Shown here piece by piece: positions 33,352-45,188 of a stretch of 64,000 nt of DNA. The notes under the pieces were generated by a model that had not been told where the DNA came from, ran no database searches, and saw only the letters and a program-made list of their open reading frames with translations. Within the stretch, counting starts at the first letter, position 1. Every line of letters begins with the position of its first letter. This stretch comes from Rosa chinensis (taxonomy: Eukaryota > Streptophyta > Magnoliopsida > Rosales > Rosaceae), in contig NC_037094.1 in NCBI RefSeq assembly GCF_002994745.2, positions 3,642,001 through 3,706,000 of the forward strand, in the 5' to 3' direction. The position numbers and the translations under genes are program-made.

Positions 33352-34509
33352 CTAATCAAAGTCTGCTGCATCCTCGTGCATTTGTTCAGCTTTGAAGTCC
33401 TCTATTGTGAGATTGACATCTTCACTATCTTCATTTTCGGCAAGGTTGGATTCTTGCTCCCTGTTTTGCCTATACTCTTTGTAGCTTGCAGCTAGTTTAG
33501 TACTTGCATGGCATTGTTTGAACCAATGCTCGATTGATCCGCATCTATGACACACGTCATTATGGTTGCCTCCTTTCATTGGAGGTGCAGTTTGTCCATG
33601 TTGTGGATATTCCCTAGGAGGGTTACTGCTACTACCACGCCTTATGATGCGACCTCCACGGCCCATATTGTTATTATATTCACCTCTCCCACGTGTGGAG
33701 TTGCCACCACGTGTGAAGTTGCCACGTGTGGAGTTACCACCACGTGTGAAGTTGCCACCACGAGTGTCCGCTTTAAAGTTGCGGTTTCTCTCTTTATTGG
33801 GGTGGTTATATGGGCCCGTACGCCTTTCTTGTCCCTTATTATTAGGGTATTGCTGCTTGCGCCCCTTTTTGGGTGCATTATAATTTGCCTCACGGACGCT
33901 CTTGGTTCCTATGGGCCTAGAATTATAATTCTTTACAAGGATGTTGTCGTACTTTTCAGATACCGACAAAATATTAATAAGCTCATTAAACCTTGTAATT
34001 CGTCCAGCATTGACTTCTGTGCGAAATTGCTTTGATATCACAATTGCTGAGACGGGAATGGTGGAGAGAGTCTTCTCAAGTAGCTCATCTTCTGTGAGAG
34101 GCTTTCCACAGAACTTCAACATAGCTTTGAGTCGAAGAGCTTCCGAATTATATTCTGCAACAGACTTAAAGTCGGAGAAGCGTATATTATTCCACTGAAC
34201 CTTCAAGTCAGGGAGGAGGGTATCTTGGATATTACCAAAACGCTCTTCTAGCGCTACCCATAAGTCTTGAGCATCTCTCATTGACATATACTCTAGTCTG
34301 AGAGCTTTATCCATATGGCGCCGCATCAAGATAATAGCTTGTGCATGCTTTGTAGGTGTTCTTTGGAACACAAGGCCTGGATTAGGAGCTTGAATTATGG
34401 GCAATATCCCTCTTGAAGTGAGGTGGTTCTCAACGTCGGTTACCCAACTATAGTATTCCGAACCCGTTGAGTCAAGCATTTGAAAGTCGAGTCTAGGTGC
34501 ATTCGACAT
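33352..34509 (-). CDS. Copia gag polyprotein, intact
   Basis: This 385-residue nucleocapsid precursor packages element RNA into cytoplasmic particles. The N-terminal gag domain (SEYYSWVTDVENHL, LWVALEERFGN) is followed by a basic Arg/Gly/Asn-rich region with short RGGNFTRGGNSTRG repeats, then one CCHC knuckle (CHRCGSIEHWFKQCH) near residue 315. The stop TAG is at 33352-33354. The start was chosen as the first ATG of the frame (MSNAPRLDF), and the domain begins immediately after it. Pol is not in the same continuous frame; a 345-base spacer with stops separates them. Confidence 0.93.
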   Translation of the reverse strand: MSNAPRLDFQMLDSTGSEYYSWVTDVENHLTSRGILPIIQAPNPGLVFQRTPTKHAQAIILMRRHMDKALRLEYMSMRDAQDLWVALEERFGNIQDTLLPDLKVQWNNIRFSDFKSVAEYNSEALRLKAMLKFCGKPLTEDELLEKTLSTIPVSAIVISKQFRTEVNAGRITRFNELINILSVSEKYDNILVKNYNSRPIGTKSVREANYNAPKKGRKQQYPNNKGQERRTGPYNHPNKERNRNFKADTRGGNFTRGGNSTRGNFTRGGNSTRGRGEYNNNMGRGGRIIRRGSSSNPPREYPQHGQTAPPMKGGNHNDVCHRCGSIEHWFKQCHASTKLAASYKEYRQNREQESNLAENEDSEDVNLTIEDFKAEQMHEDAADFD

Positions 34510-34535
34510 CCTGAAGATAAGAGAAGATATATTAG

Positions 34536-36689
34536 TGATAGGAGCATTTTAATGTGATATTTTAATAGTTATTTCCTCACATTTTGCTTAGTTAATTCCT
34601 TAACTGAATCGATTTTAATTCAATTTCTATTTTTAGGTACATTGGAGTAAATGAAGGTGAAATGAGCGTTAGGTCCATAATTACCTAGAAATGATGGAGA
34701 AGAATGAAAATGCACTAAAAAGTCAACCTTGAATATTTTCTTACTCCAGCTAGGAGAATCAGAGCCAAGCAAGGAAGAAGGAGCGGCCGCCTGACCAAAT
34801 GAACTTCAAATGAGCTGAAACCTTCCAGATCCATTCTAGACACCCAAAGGATCATTTCTTATGAAGAGTGCCAGAGAAAAATATGAGTGGAAGGCCTTCA
34901 AACAATCAGCCCAATTTTCTACAGAAGCAAAACCGGAAAACTGGACCTGTAAGAGGTCCAGCAGCATTTCCGGCCCAACCACATGGATTGAAGCTCTGAA
35001 AATTTGTCAGGATTATCTACACTCATAGTGGAACATTTCATATGAAGAAGTCGAAGGCATATAATGAAGTCTTGTTGGAGAAATAATTGAAGGAATAAAG
35101 GGGAAGAAACTGACCTGACAACAGCTCAACACCACATATTCATGTTTCCCACCCACATGAAGAAAGCTAGATGCTTTTCTCTTTTTCCTTGGATATATTT
35201 TTTCTACAATCTCTTTAATAGATCATCATCACTTCCATGTTGCTGCACCTTCATGCTTTGCTTTCATTTCATCATTTCTCTTTCTTTTCCATATTTTACA
35301 AATCACTTTCATACTCCACTTTCATTATTTTTCTTCCACTCATCATTTCACTCTTCTTTTTCTTCCCTATATAAACACCTTCTCCTCTCATTCTAAAACA
35401 CATTCCTTCATCCATCTCATCTTCTTTGTCTCTCCATTTCCTTTCCATTTTCCCAAACACATTCCTTCATCCATCTCATCTTCTTTGTCTCTCCATTTCC
35501 TTTCCATTTTCCCAAACACCAATTCCTTCATCCATCTCATCTTCTTTGTCTCTCCATTTCCTTTCCATTTTTCTCTCCATCCTCTAGTGCATTCAACGTT
35601 TCAAGCAAGGGAGAAGAAGAAGAAGAAGGAGCCGTGAGCATCATCATCCATCCTCCACCTTGAAGCTTGCTTTCGAGATTCAAGAATCCATAACGTTTCA
35701 TCCTTCATCCCCATCTCCATCTCACGGTGTAATTCAACCTCTTTCTTTGTAATCTTGCTTAGTTTCGTGAGAATTGTTTTTAGTTAACATTTATGTTTGA
35801 ACAAGGTTTATATTCTGAAATTTTATGATTGAATAAAGAATTTCGATTCTTATGTTGTGATTCCAAAGTTGCTTATGTGTGATTGTTCGATTGAATTTGC
35901 TTGATAGAAAACTTTTATATGTTTATCTTATTTGGGTCGACACTTATAGGATTTGCATGTAATTGGTGCTAGGTTTAAGAACATGAAATCGACTTTTCGT
36001 TTTGTGTAAACTTGAATCAAAGTAGTAAAGGTTTTGGACAAAAATCGAATTCAATTGAAGAGGATTGCAATTAGGTGAACTTATTCATACTAAGTTGTAC
36101 ACTTGAGTTGATAGCCTTTCTCTATGTGTAATGCATTAAACATGACATGATTGACTAGCTTTCTAGGGTTTGATTGCATGTTTAATAGGATTAATCTAGG
36201 TGCTTTCGCTTAGATTAATTAGCATTGAAAAGTAAAATATGGGAAATCGTTTGCTTTCGAATGTTTCACATGATCAACTCCTTTCACATGACTTGGAAGA
36301 ACAATGTAGGGTTAATTCGAATTCAATGATAAACTTGGGTTTAATCTTTGTTTCTTATGTTTCATTCTTGAACATGTGTTTTTATATTTTCTTTATCTTA
36401 ATTTTCAATTCTATAATTCTTAAACCCCCTTCCTTTTTATTTTGTTACTTGTATATATTTCTATTCTTTACTTTATTTTTGTAAATAATACTTTATTATT
36501 TTAATTCTTTATTTGTTTATTCAATTGTATATATTTATTCTTTATTTTATTTTTGTAAATAATACTTTTCTTTATTTGTTACACAATTACAGGTGTACCC
36601 TCAATCCCCGGAATAGAACGATCCCTATTTGCTTATACTACTAACGACATTTTCAGGGTTAAATTATGCGCTTGCTTTGAGCGCATCAA
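34536..36689 (+). repeat. 5' LTR of LARD element
   Basis: This long LTR has a TATA box (CTATATAAACACC, near 35367) followed by three tandem 60-bp CT-rich units (about 35399-35578). The start of transcription is probably within or just before the tandem units. Short frames here are not conserved genes. Confidence 0.95.
35399..35578 (+). repeat. Three 60-bp tandem units downstream of LTR TATA box
   Basis: The unit begins ATTCCTTCATCCATCTCATC and contains CTTCTTTGTCTCTCC and TTTCCTTTCC. It repeats three times with almost no change. The same triplet is in the other LTR (about 40860-41040), so it predates this insertion. Confidence 0.9.
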
Positions 36690-36693
36690 TTTT

Positions 36694-36710
36694 TGGCGCC
36701 GTTGCCGGGG
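36694..36710 (+). other. Primer-binding site, tRNA-Asp
   Basis: TGGCGCCGTTGCCGGGG lies four bases inside the 5' LTR of the LARD element. It is complementary to CCCCGGCAACGGCGCCA, the CCA-bearing 3' end of plant tRNA-Asp(GUC). This fixes element orientation as plus. Confidence 0.85.
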
Positions 36711-37770
36711 ATTGAAAAATCACTTGCTAAATTGTGTCATTTATTGTATATATTTGTTGTATATAAATTGTTTAAAACTTAGTTTAAATATTATTTATAT
36801 TATTGAACACGAATTTTAATTGTAGATTGTAAATTGAGAGGAATAGGTGAAGTCTCTTTTGTTAATATTGGCCTAAACCCCTTATTGGTACCTAGCTCAG
36901 GTCCCTTAAGGTTGAGGGCGGCCTTTATTAACACTTGTTGAACTGTCTTCACACTTATGAACTTTTTCATCTTAGTAAGTATAGCCTATGTGGAATGGTG
37001 TCTAGGAAGGGGACAACGTTCATGACGGGTTTTTGAATCCAGAAGTGCTTGCAAATGGGCGTAAACCACTATGTGGGAGTAGCTCATGCCAAAATGGATT
37101 TTTCCTCTCGTGTTCGTCCTCCCCCACCTGGCCATTTCAGTAAGGTTGCCCAAACGATTTGAAAGGGAGTTTGTGTCTAGGCGACTATACTTGGGCCGCA
37201 CGTCCACTTGATTTACCGCTTGGAATTTGATTCGATATCAATAATGTTTATAATAAAAGAAATACTTGTGAATACTCTATACGTGTAAATTATTTTGTTG
37301 TTTCACACTTTAAACTTGTAAAAATACTTTTCACGTTTTATACTCACTTGAGTACTTAACTTGTGTTTTATGTACAATATACTTGTTAATTATACTTGTA
37401 GTTTGTAATTAATAGTTATACTTGTTTTTATTTTGTATTTCTTTGTTAATTATAGTTACTAACTTTATTTAATGTAGGTACCGTCTGGCTGCAAGACGTA
37501 AAATACAAGCGCTACTTGGGAGGCAACCCATGCAAATCAGATTTGCTTTCTCTTTCCCTATTTCTTTTTATTTTTCAATTTTTCTCTTTAGTTTTTATTT
37601 TAGGATTTGTTTTCGTAAATGTCTTCTATCTATGCTTACTTATTTCATTGCATTCTTTTAATTGATTACATTGAAGATAATGCAATATTTAAGTGTGGGG
37701 GAAGAGATTTATATTTTTGTCTTTCATTTTGAGTCCTATATATATATTTGTCTTTTATTTTTGAGTCCTT

Positions 37771-37801
<31 letters not shown>

Positions 37802-39996
37802 CTGCATTCATTCTGTCTTATTAAATTCAGCTATTTACAAAAAAAAAACAAAAAAAACAAAAAAAAAAAAAAAAAACTTTAGACACTATACTAAGCCATG
37901 TCTGCATCTCCGTAGGAGTTGAGGCTGAGCTCAAGGGAAATACGAAAGCCACTCGCCCGCATACCGCTCCTCCAAAGGAGTAAATGGAGGTACAAGTCTA
38001 GGCTGAAAGACTTTAAACATTAAGCGCTGCATGGGAGGCAACCCATTTCAACCGTATCTGTGGAGGAGCCATCAAACGCAGATTTGCTTTCTTGAACTCT
38101 TCCTTCTATTTTATTTTCATGAATTTTAAGTTGTTTTAGGTTTCGTTGTGTTCATTTTCTCTTCTATGCTTGATTTATGCTTTGCATGATTTATATTTGT
38201 TTATACATTGAGGACAATGCATGAATTAAGTATGGGGGACGGATTATTGCTTTGTTGTGTTTTTAGTAGTTAGTATATAAAAAAAAAAAGAAAAAAAAAT
38301 GTGTTTAACAAAAGAAAATGTTGTGATACACTAAGGTATATTGGATTAAACATAGTCTTGAAAAAGGGTAGCTGTTTCAGTCCCATTGCACATCGAGACT
38401 CCCTGTTCCCGTATCTAAGTGTTGAAATTAAATTAAATTGTAAAAAAAAAAAAATGTTGGTTTTAGAGTGATTTTGTTTGTTTGAGTCTTAGGATGCTCC
38501 TAACGTCTAGGATGAACATGTCTCTGAATTCATGGCTGAAGGTTTTCACAATCAAAATAGAACTTAATTGAATTCTGTGGTTAATCGACATTGTGATGCT
38601 TGTATGAAGATTTGAGATAGGATTGTAACTTGGTTCATTAAGCATGCTAGGATTAAGTCTAATTCATTTGACCCGAAGTGAGCTATTGAGCTAAAATACT
38701 TTCTTTTCGAGTGATTATTGATAATTCTAGAATTTCGTGGCTGTATTTGCAAAACCTCACCATTCTTTGGAAATCCAATGATCATGTGCCATAGATTTTA
38801 ATGGACTAGAGAGTACTAGAACTCGGCTGTTGTGACTGTCAAAACTTGTATGCCATAATATGCACTGATCCTGGATAGGATAGAAGGCATTAGGGTAACC
38901 ACCATAGCCAAACAAGCATGTATCCCCAATTGTGCCCGTCGTGGGACTCCTTAGAATGAACCCCTTTGAGCCTACGTTGAAAACCTTTGTTTCATCACCC
39001 TCACTACCCTACCATGAGCTTAGTACAGGATATCTCTACCCTTGTCTTAAGGACTTAGTAGAGCATGACATAGTATGTAGGGGTGACGATGAAAGACAAG
39101 TGTGGGGTGGGGAAAATCCAAGAAGAAAAAAAAAAGAAAAAATTTTTGCCTTGAAAAAAAAAAAAAAAAAAGAAAGAAAGAAAAGCGGCAAAAGAGAAGA
39201 AAAATTGAAAAGAAAACTCTTGGGAAAATGTTGAAGTGTGGTTTTGGACTTGCAAATTTGTAGAAGGCTCAAAGTTGAAAAATTATGCCTTTGTCCATTC
39301 CCATGTTGGTTAGAGTGAAGGTTTGGCCCAAAACAATGATATTTGGTCTACAAAAATGATGACATAAGGTGGTCCTTATATGCTCTGCTAGGTCCTTAGG
39401 ATTTTTTTTGTATCCTTAATCTTCATTTCAAAAACCCTAGCTTAGCCCCATTACAACCTGTTTTAAGTGCTGACTTGATCCTTGAGATGGGCAGTCTTTG
39501 GTTAGTGGAGTCAGTTACGCAGTCGAGCTTATGGTTTAGGTCCATTTGTGCACTTAGTCATTTCATGAGGTCTTTAAAAATTCTTCACAAAATGTGTTTA
39601 TTGATGAAATATGCAAGCTGTTTGTTGCCTTACAATTTGTTCTCTTGCATATACTTGAGTGTGAAGCTTTTAAGCATAGCCATTTCTGAGAGAAAAATCG
39701 AGAGTATGCCCTGTAAGTTTGGATTGGACTTGTTCGAAACATGCTATCATTCACTGTATAACTTAAGTTCTCCATATCTTGCTTAGTCATATGAATGTCA
39801 CAGGTTTATTAACCATGGAATTATCTTTGTGATTTTGATTAAGTGTTTAACGTGAAAGCCATGAGTTTGGAGTCTCTGAGACAACAGTTAGGAGCAATAG
39901 AGTCATTTACTTGCCTTTTGTCAAGTCTTTGTTTTGTTTTGGATTTTTTTGTTTTGTTTTGCTAAGGGACTAGCAAAAGCTAAGTGTGGGGGAATT
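36711..39996 (+). other. LARD interior, non-coding
   Basis: About 3.3 kb without recognisable protein domains. A structured block repeats: AGCGCT..TGGGAGGCAACCCA followed by AGATTTGCTTTCT occurs near 37510 and again near 38023-38092. Long A-runs lie at 37778-37801 and around 37840-37875. A Lys/Glu-like A-rich tract is at 39120-39215. Conserved interior motifs without coding are typical of LARDs and may serve packaging or replication in trans. Confidence 0.7.
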
Positions 39997-42149
39997 TGAT
40001 AGGAGCATTTTAATGTGATATTTTAATAGTTATTTCCTCACATTTTGCTTAGTTAATTCCTTAACTGAATCGATTTTAATTCAATTTCTATTTTTAGGTA
40101 CATTGGAGTAAATGAAGGTGAAATGAGCGTTAGGTCCATAATTACCTAGAAATGATGGAGAAGAATGAAAATGCACTAAAAAGTCAACCTTGAATATTTT
40201 CTTACTCCAGCTAGGAGAATCAGAGCCAAGCAAGGAAGAAGGAGCGGCCGCCTGACCAAATGAACTTCAAATGAGCTGAAACCTTCCAGATCCATTCTAG
40301 ACACCCAAAGGATCATTTCTTATGAAGAGTGCCAGAGAAAAATATGAGTGGAAGGCCTTCAAACAATCAGCCCAATTTTCTACAGAAGCAAAACCGGAAA
40401 ACTGGACCTGTAAGAGGTCCAGCAGCATTTCCGGCCCAACCACATGGATTGAAGCTCTGAAAATTTGTCAGGATTATCTACACTCATAGTGGAACATTTC
40501 ATATGAAGAAGTCGAAGGCATATAATGAAGTCTTGTTGGAGAAATAATTGAAGGAATAAAGGGGAAGAAACTGACCTGAAAACAGCTCAACACCACATAT
40601 TCATGTTTCCCACCCACATGAAGAAAGCTAGATGCTTTTCTCTTTTTCCTTGGATATATTTTTTCTACAATCTCTTTAATAGATCATCATCACTTCCATG
40701 TTGCTGCACCTTCATGCTTTGCTTTCATTTCATCATTTCTCTTTCTTTTCCATATTTTACAAATCACTTTCATACTCCACTTTCATTATTTTTCTTCCAC
40801 TCATCATTTCACTCTTCTTTTTCTTCCCTATATAAACACCTTCTCCTCTCATTCTAAAACACATTCCTTCATCCATCTCATCTTCTTTGTCTCTCCATTT
40901 CCTTTCCATTTTCCCAAACACATTCCTTCATCCATCTCATCTTCTTTGTCTCTCCATTTCCTTTCCATTTTCCCAAACACCAATTCCTTCATCCATCTCA
41001 TCTTCTTTGTCTCTCCATTTCCTTTCCATTTTTCTCTCCATCCTCTAGTGCATTCAACGTTTCAAGCAAGGGAGAAGAAGAAGAAGAAGGAGCCGTGAGC
41101 ATCATCATCCATCCTCCACCTTGAAGCTTGCTTTCGAGATTCAAGAATCCATAACGTTTCATCCTTCATCCCCATCTCCATCTCACGGTGTAATTCAACC
41201 TCTTTCTTTGTAATCTTGCTTAGTTTCGTGAGAATTGTTTTTAGTTAACATTTATGTTTGAACAAGGTTTATATTCTGAAATTTTATGATTGAATAAAGA
41301 ATTTCGATTCTTATGTTGTGATTCCAAAGTTGCTTATGTGTGATTGTTCGATTGAATTTGCTTGATAGAAAACTTTTATATGTTTATCTTATTTGGGTCG
41401 ACACTTATAGGATTTGCATGTAATTGGTGCTAGGTTTAAGAACATGAAATCGACTTTTCGTTTTGTGTAAACTTGAATCAAAGTAGTAAAGGTTTTGGAC
41501 AAAAATCGAATTCAATTGAAGAGGATTGCAATTAGGTGAACTTATTCATACTAAGTTGTACACTTGAGTTGATAGCCTTTCTCTATGTGTAATGCATTAA
41601 ACATGACATGATTGACTAGCTTTCTAGGGTTTGATTGCATGTTTAATAGGATTAATCTAGGTGCTTTCGCTTAGATTAATTAGCATTGAAAAGTAAAATA
41701 TGGGAAATCGTTTGCTTTCGAATGTTTCACATGATCAACTCCTTTCACATGACTTGGAAGAACAATGTAGGGTTAATTCGAATTCAATGATAAACTTGGG
41801 TTTAATCTTTGTTTCTTATGTTTCATTCTTGAACATGTGTTTTTATATTTTCTTTATCTTAATTTTCAATTCTATAATTCTTAAACCCCCCTTCCTTTTA
41901 TTTTGTTACTTGTATATATTTCTATTCTTTACTTTATTTTTGTAAATAATACTTTATTATTTTAATTCTTTATTTGTTTATTCAATTGTATATATTTATT
42001 CTTTATTTTATTTTTGTAAATAATACTTTTCTTTATTTGTTACACAATTACAGGTGTACCCTCAATCCCCGGAATAGAACGATCCCTATTTGCTTATACT
42101 ACTAACGATATTTTCAGGGTTAAATTATGCGCTTGCTTTGAGCGCATCA
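39997..42149 (+). repeat. 3' LTR of LARD element
   Basis: This copy is almost identical to 34536-36689 and includes the same TATA box (near 40829) and the three 60-bp units (about 40860-41040). The ATTAG duplication follows at 42150-42154. Confidence 0.95.
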
Positions 42150-42154
42150 ATTAG

Positions 42155-43127
42155 TTTCGGAGTTCAAAACTTCCACGAAATCTAAAATCAATAATCTTTA
42201 GACCAAAACAATGATGTTTTGCGGACACTCTTAGTCCGAATATTATGAACACTCTTAGTTCATAATTACGAACGCTCTTAGTTCGTTTAGCGTGAATTTC
42301 TTGGAATTCCGCTTTTGATTGTAAGTTCCCGAGAAAAATAAAGAGAAGAAGAATAGAGTAAAAACTCAAAAACGGGAACTTTTAGTAAATATTACCTTGG
42401 AATAATATTGCCGGAAAAAGTTGTCCAAAAGTTGCCGGAAAAGTTGTCGGAAAGTTGTCCGAAAGTCGCCGGAAAAGTTGTCGGAAAGTCGCCGGAAAAG
42501 TTGTCGGAAAGTCGCCGGAAAGTTGTCCGAAAGTCGCCGGAAAGTTGTCCGAAAGTCGCCGGAAAAGTTGTCGTAAAAGTCGCCGGAAAGTTGTCCGAAA
42601 GTCGCCGGAAAAGTTGTCGGAAAGTCGCCGGAAAAGTCACCGGAAAGTTGTCGGAAAGTTGTCCGACAGATGTGTCGGCAGCAGCTCGGCAGCAGCTCGG
42701 CAGCAGCTCAGCAGGTGGCTCGGCAGCTACTGCGCAGCTGCTCGGCAGGCCTTCGGCAGATGCTGCGCAGCTGCTAGGCAGGCCTTCGGCAGGTGCTGTC
42801 GACAGGACTCGGCAGGACTCGGCAGGAGCGCTCGGCAGCTTTCGGCAGATGCGCTCGGCAGCTTTCGGCAGATATCGGCAGGACTCGGCAGGGCTTCGAC
42901 AGCGGTTCGGCAGCGGTCCAAATTTTCCGTTGGCCGGTTCTGGCTGTTTCCGGCCGGTTCTGGAGGTTCTGAAACCGGTTCTGAGCTTCTTGAATCAAGG
43001 GCTTTGATATGAGCTAGGGTTTGGAGGTTTTTTGCAAGTTTGAAAAAATGACTTCGATCGGATTATGAACTACCTCTCCTCTTTTCAATTTCGATTCTGA
43101 TTCTAGAGCAATTTCGTGCTGATAACG
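42155..43127 (-). other. Copia 5' leader with GC-rich minisatellites
   Basis: This is the part of the large Copia leader between its 5' LTR and the nested element. It holds two arrays: about 42410-42665, built from GTCGCCGGAAAAGTTGTCGG-like units of about 20-24 bases, and about 42670-42915, built from CGGCAG-containing units. Both strands show long open frames here, but these follow from the repeat period and not from a gene. Confidence 0.85.
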
Positions 43128-43477
43128 TGTTTGAGGACAAGTATGAAATGATAAACAGAGAGAGAGAGTAATGTTTCTGTGAGAATAGAGATTCAAGTGT
43201 GTTTATTCATCTCACACAAAGAGGTATTTATAGGAAAATATTACAAGTGTGAAAGCTCAAAGAGTAACTCAATTTGATAACCTCTACATTCACAGCTGCA
43301 GCCTTCTATGGTGGCTGTGATGATGATAAAATGCCATGCTTGTTGCCCTTTGGCATAAAGCTTGTCACACAAGTCACAATACCTACATTATACACTCAAG
43401 TACCTATTTGTATACATGATATAGACATTTATACTATGACTCATGTTTTGTACATGTGAATCATATATACTACAACA
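43128..43477 (-). repeat. 5' LTR of large Copia element
   Basis: This is the 350-bp partner of 28746-29093. It is followed on the plus strand by the CTTGG duplication. It contains the element's promoter region, with TATTTATAGG near 43220 on the plus strand. Confidence 0.95.
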
Positions 43478-43593
43478 CTTGGCATGATTTGATACATTTT
43501 TTTATTTTTTTATTTCCAAGTCTTGGCATGGTTTGCTACATTTTGAAGTCCTTGACATTTTTCATTCGTGTTATATGAAACCTTATAAACCTC

Positions 43594-43745
43594 CACTACT
43601 AGAATAATGTTAATAGACATCATGTCATAGACATCGGTTAGGAATTCAAGCGATGTAAAAGAGATTTCTAACATCAGTTCTTGGAAATCCGATTTCTATT
43701 TGTATAATTAACATCAGTTATCATTTTTGACCGATGTCTGTGTTT
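43594..43745. repeat. CACTA left terminal and subterminal repeats
   Basis: The terminal inverted repeat is followed by several ACATCAGTT/ACATCGGTT-type motifs in both orientations (for example near 43627, 43670 and 43711). These are the likely transposase-binding sites. Confidence 0.85.
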
Positions 43746-43789
43746 TTTTACAAAATTTTGAGAAAGCGCGGAAACGACTAAGGATGAGG

Positions 43790-44250
43790 CGGGGGAACAA
43801 AATTTCATTTGCCTCCAACACTGAGTCAGCTTCCCACGCGACAATTCTCTCTCAAACCCTAGACACCATGACACCCGACGAACACCCGTCCTCCTCTTCC
43901 TCATCCTCCACCTCCGACCAGCACCCGACTGCTCTCTGCTGCATCCACCGCCTCCACTCTCCTCCTTCTCCGCCTCCGCCTCCGCTATCTTCCTCCTCCT
44001 CTTCCTTTGGCACACCTGTTCTCTCATCTCTCTTCTCAAATTCACCAGATCTGCCAAAGACGCAGTCCACACCGGAGCTCCGCCTTGCCCCTCCTCCTTC
44101 TCTTTTCTCCTTTCACCCCGACGGTATCACTTTCATCTTTATCCTCTCAATTTTGCTTGAAATTCTCTTCATGTTCAGTGCGTTTTCGATTCCTTCGTTG
44201 TTGGTTTTCGATATTGCAATGGGTGTTTGTGTAATTTGGAGGTGATGGAG
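43790..44250 (+). other. Ser/Pro-rich open stretch inside CACTA, origin unknown
   Basis: An open frame (43727-44245) reads Ser- and Pro-rich after MTPDEHPSS, followed by TPELRLAPPPS and a hydrophobic end. It may be a captured first exon or chance. No domain is recognised, and the composition alone could create it. Confidence 0.25.
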
Positions 44251-45188
44251 TGATGGGTATTGGGTAGTCGATGATTTGCTGATAATCTGGTAGTTGTTGA
44301 TGGAGTGATGGGTATTTCGTTTCTGGATTGTGTTTCTGGGTTTTGGGGGTTGTGTTTGAGGTATATGTAATGGGTTTTGAGGTAGCTATAATGTGTTTGA
44401 GAAGCTAAGCGCCTTCTTCTTCTTCACAGAGAACTAGAAAGAGAACGGGAAGCTTTCAAGGCCTCAATCATCTTCTCTAGGTAATAATCAAACCTCTCTT
44501 TCAGTTTTTCTATTCAATTGGAATTGATTTTCTTGCAGCAATTGCAACCAGAAACCGTCATTGTTTCAGTCACTGATATTATCTCTGCAACATCTTTTTA
44601 CTCAATATGGTTTGGTTTGTAGGTCTCTTTACTCAATGTGAAATTTTAGGATGTCAATTTTATGTGCATTAGTTGAAAACAGAATACATGTAGATCACAA
44701 GGTTGTTCTGCAGTAAATATATTTGCAGTTGTGTTAATCAAGAATCTCGGTAGCAATTAAGCAACAAGCTAAGGTTCAGTTTAACTATCTTGTCTTTGGT
44801 TGCTCAATATCAAGTAAAGGTGACACCCTTGTTTGCGGTTTCTGTTAGACCTGGGATTAGATTGACTACATTAGTTTTGGAAGGTGAAGGCTAGGTGATA
44901 GCTATTAACTCAGTACTGGAAGGTGAAATTTTGAGGAGAAGCATTAGTTTTGGATGTAGAGTGAGAGTGGATACATTTGAGTAGTGGTTGCAAGGAAGGG
45001 AAAGATGTTTGGAACTCTTCTTTGTACATTGGTCTTGTGGAAATAAAAACTGTTATGATATAGTTGTGCTCTGCGTTTCAGGGGTCTTTATCGAGCTTAT
45101 TCAGCAGATGCAAGTAAAAGGTGCGCAGGTATGGGTTTCTTTGATGCCTCTCTTTATGGTCCTTTTCATGCTGGGGATAATTTGTTGA

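Larger units (their letters stand above)
34536..42149 (+). mobile_element. LARD-type non-autonomous LTR retrotransposon, nested
   Basis: LTRs at 34536-36689 (2,154 bp) and 39997-42149 (2,153 bp) begin TGATAGG and end GCGCATCA. The target duplication ATTAG is at 34531-34535 and 42150-42154. The primer site TGGCGCCGTTGCCGGGG follows the 5' LTR and is complementary to the 3' end of plant tRNA-Asp. A purine tract (AAGTGTGGGGGAATT) precedes the 3' LTR. The 3.3-kb interior has no gag or pol coding. The element lies in the leader of the large Copia element, in the opposite orientation. The few LTR differences I see (for example CTGACAAC/CTGAAAAC and ACGACATT/ACGATATT) indicate very recent insertion. 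Confidence 0.96.
28746..43477 (-). mobile_element. Nearly intact Ty1/Copia element carrying a nested insertion
   Basis: LTRs lie at 28746-29093 (348 bp) and 43128-43477 (350 bp). By eye they differ only by a two-base AC indel. Both begin TG and end CA. The target duplication CTTGG is at 28741-28745 and 43478-43482. On the minus strand a GGGGGAG polypurine tract precedes the 3' LTR. Gag (34509-33352) and pol (33006-29272) are open. The 5' leader (43127-34510) is split by a 7.6-kb LARD-type element. Without it the element would be about 7.1 kb. The site inside the 5' LTR reads TTATCAGCACGA, which I do not match confidently to a tRNA. Confidence 0.96.

Noticed and set aside
35142..35396. Phe/Ser-rich 84-residue frame, present identically at 40603-40857
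   Set aside because: It lies inside both LARD LTRs over promoter sequence; no coding signature and it is explained by pyrimidine richness.
36239..36484. 81-residue frame repeated at 41700-41945
   Set aside because: It lies wholly within the LARD LTRs near their 3' ends, is hydrophobic because of T-richness and has no domain.
39036..39272. Phe-rich minus-strand frames around 39050-39270
   Set aside because: They are the complement of an A-rich tract inside the LARD interior.
42408..43012. Overlapping open frames of 185-199 residues on the plus strand with KVAGKVVGKSPEK-like repeats
   Set aside because: They arise from minisatellite arrays in the Copia leader; several frames are open at once and there is no domain or conserved start.
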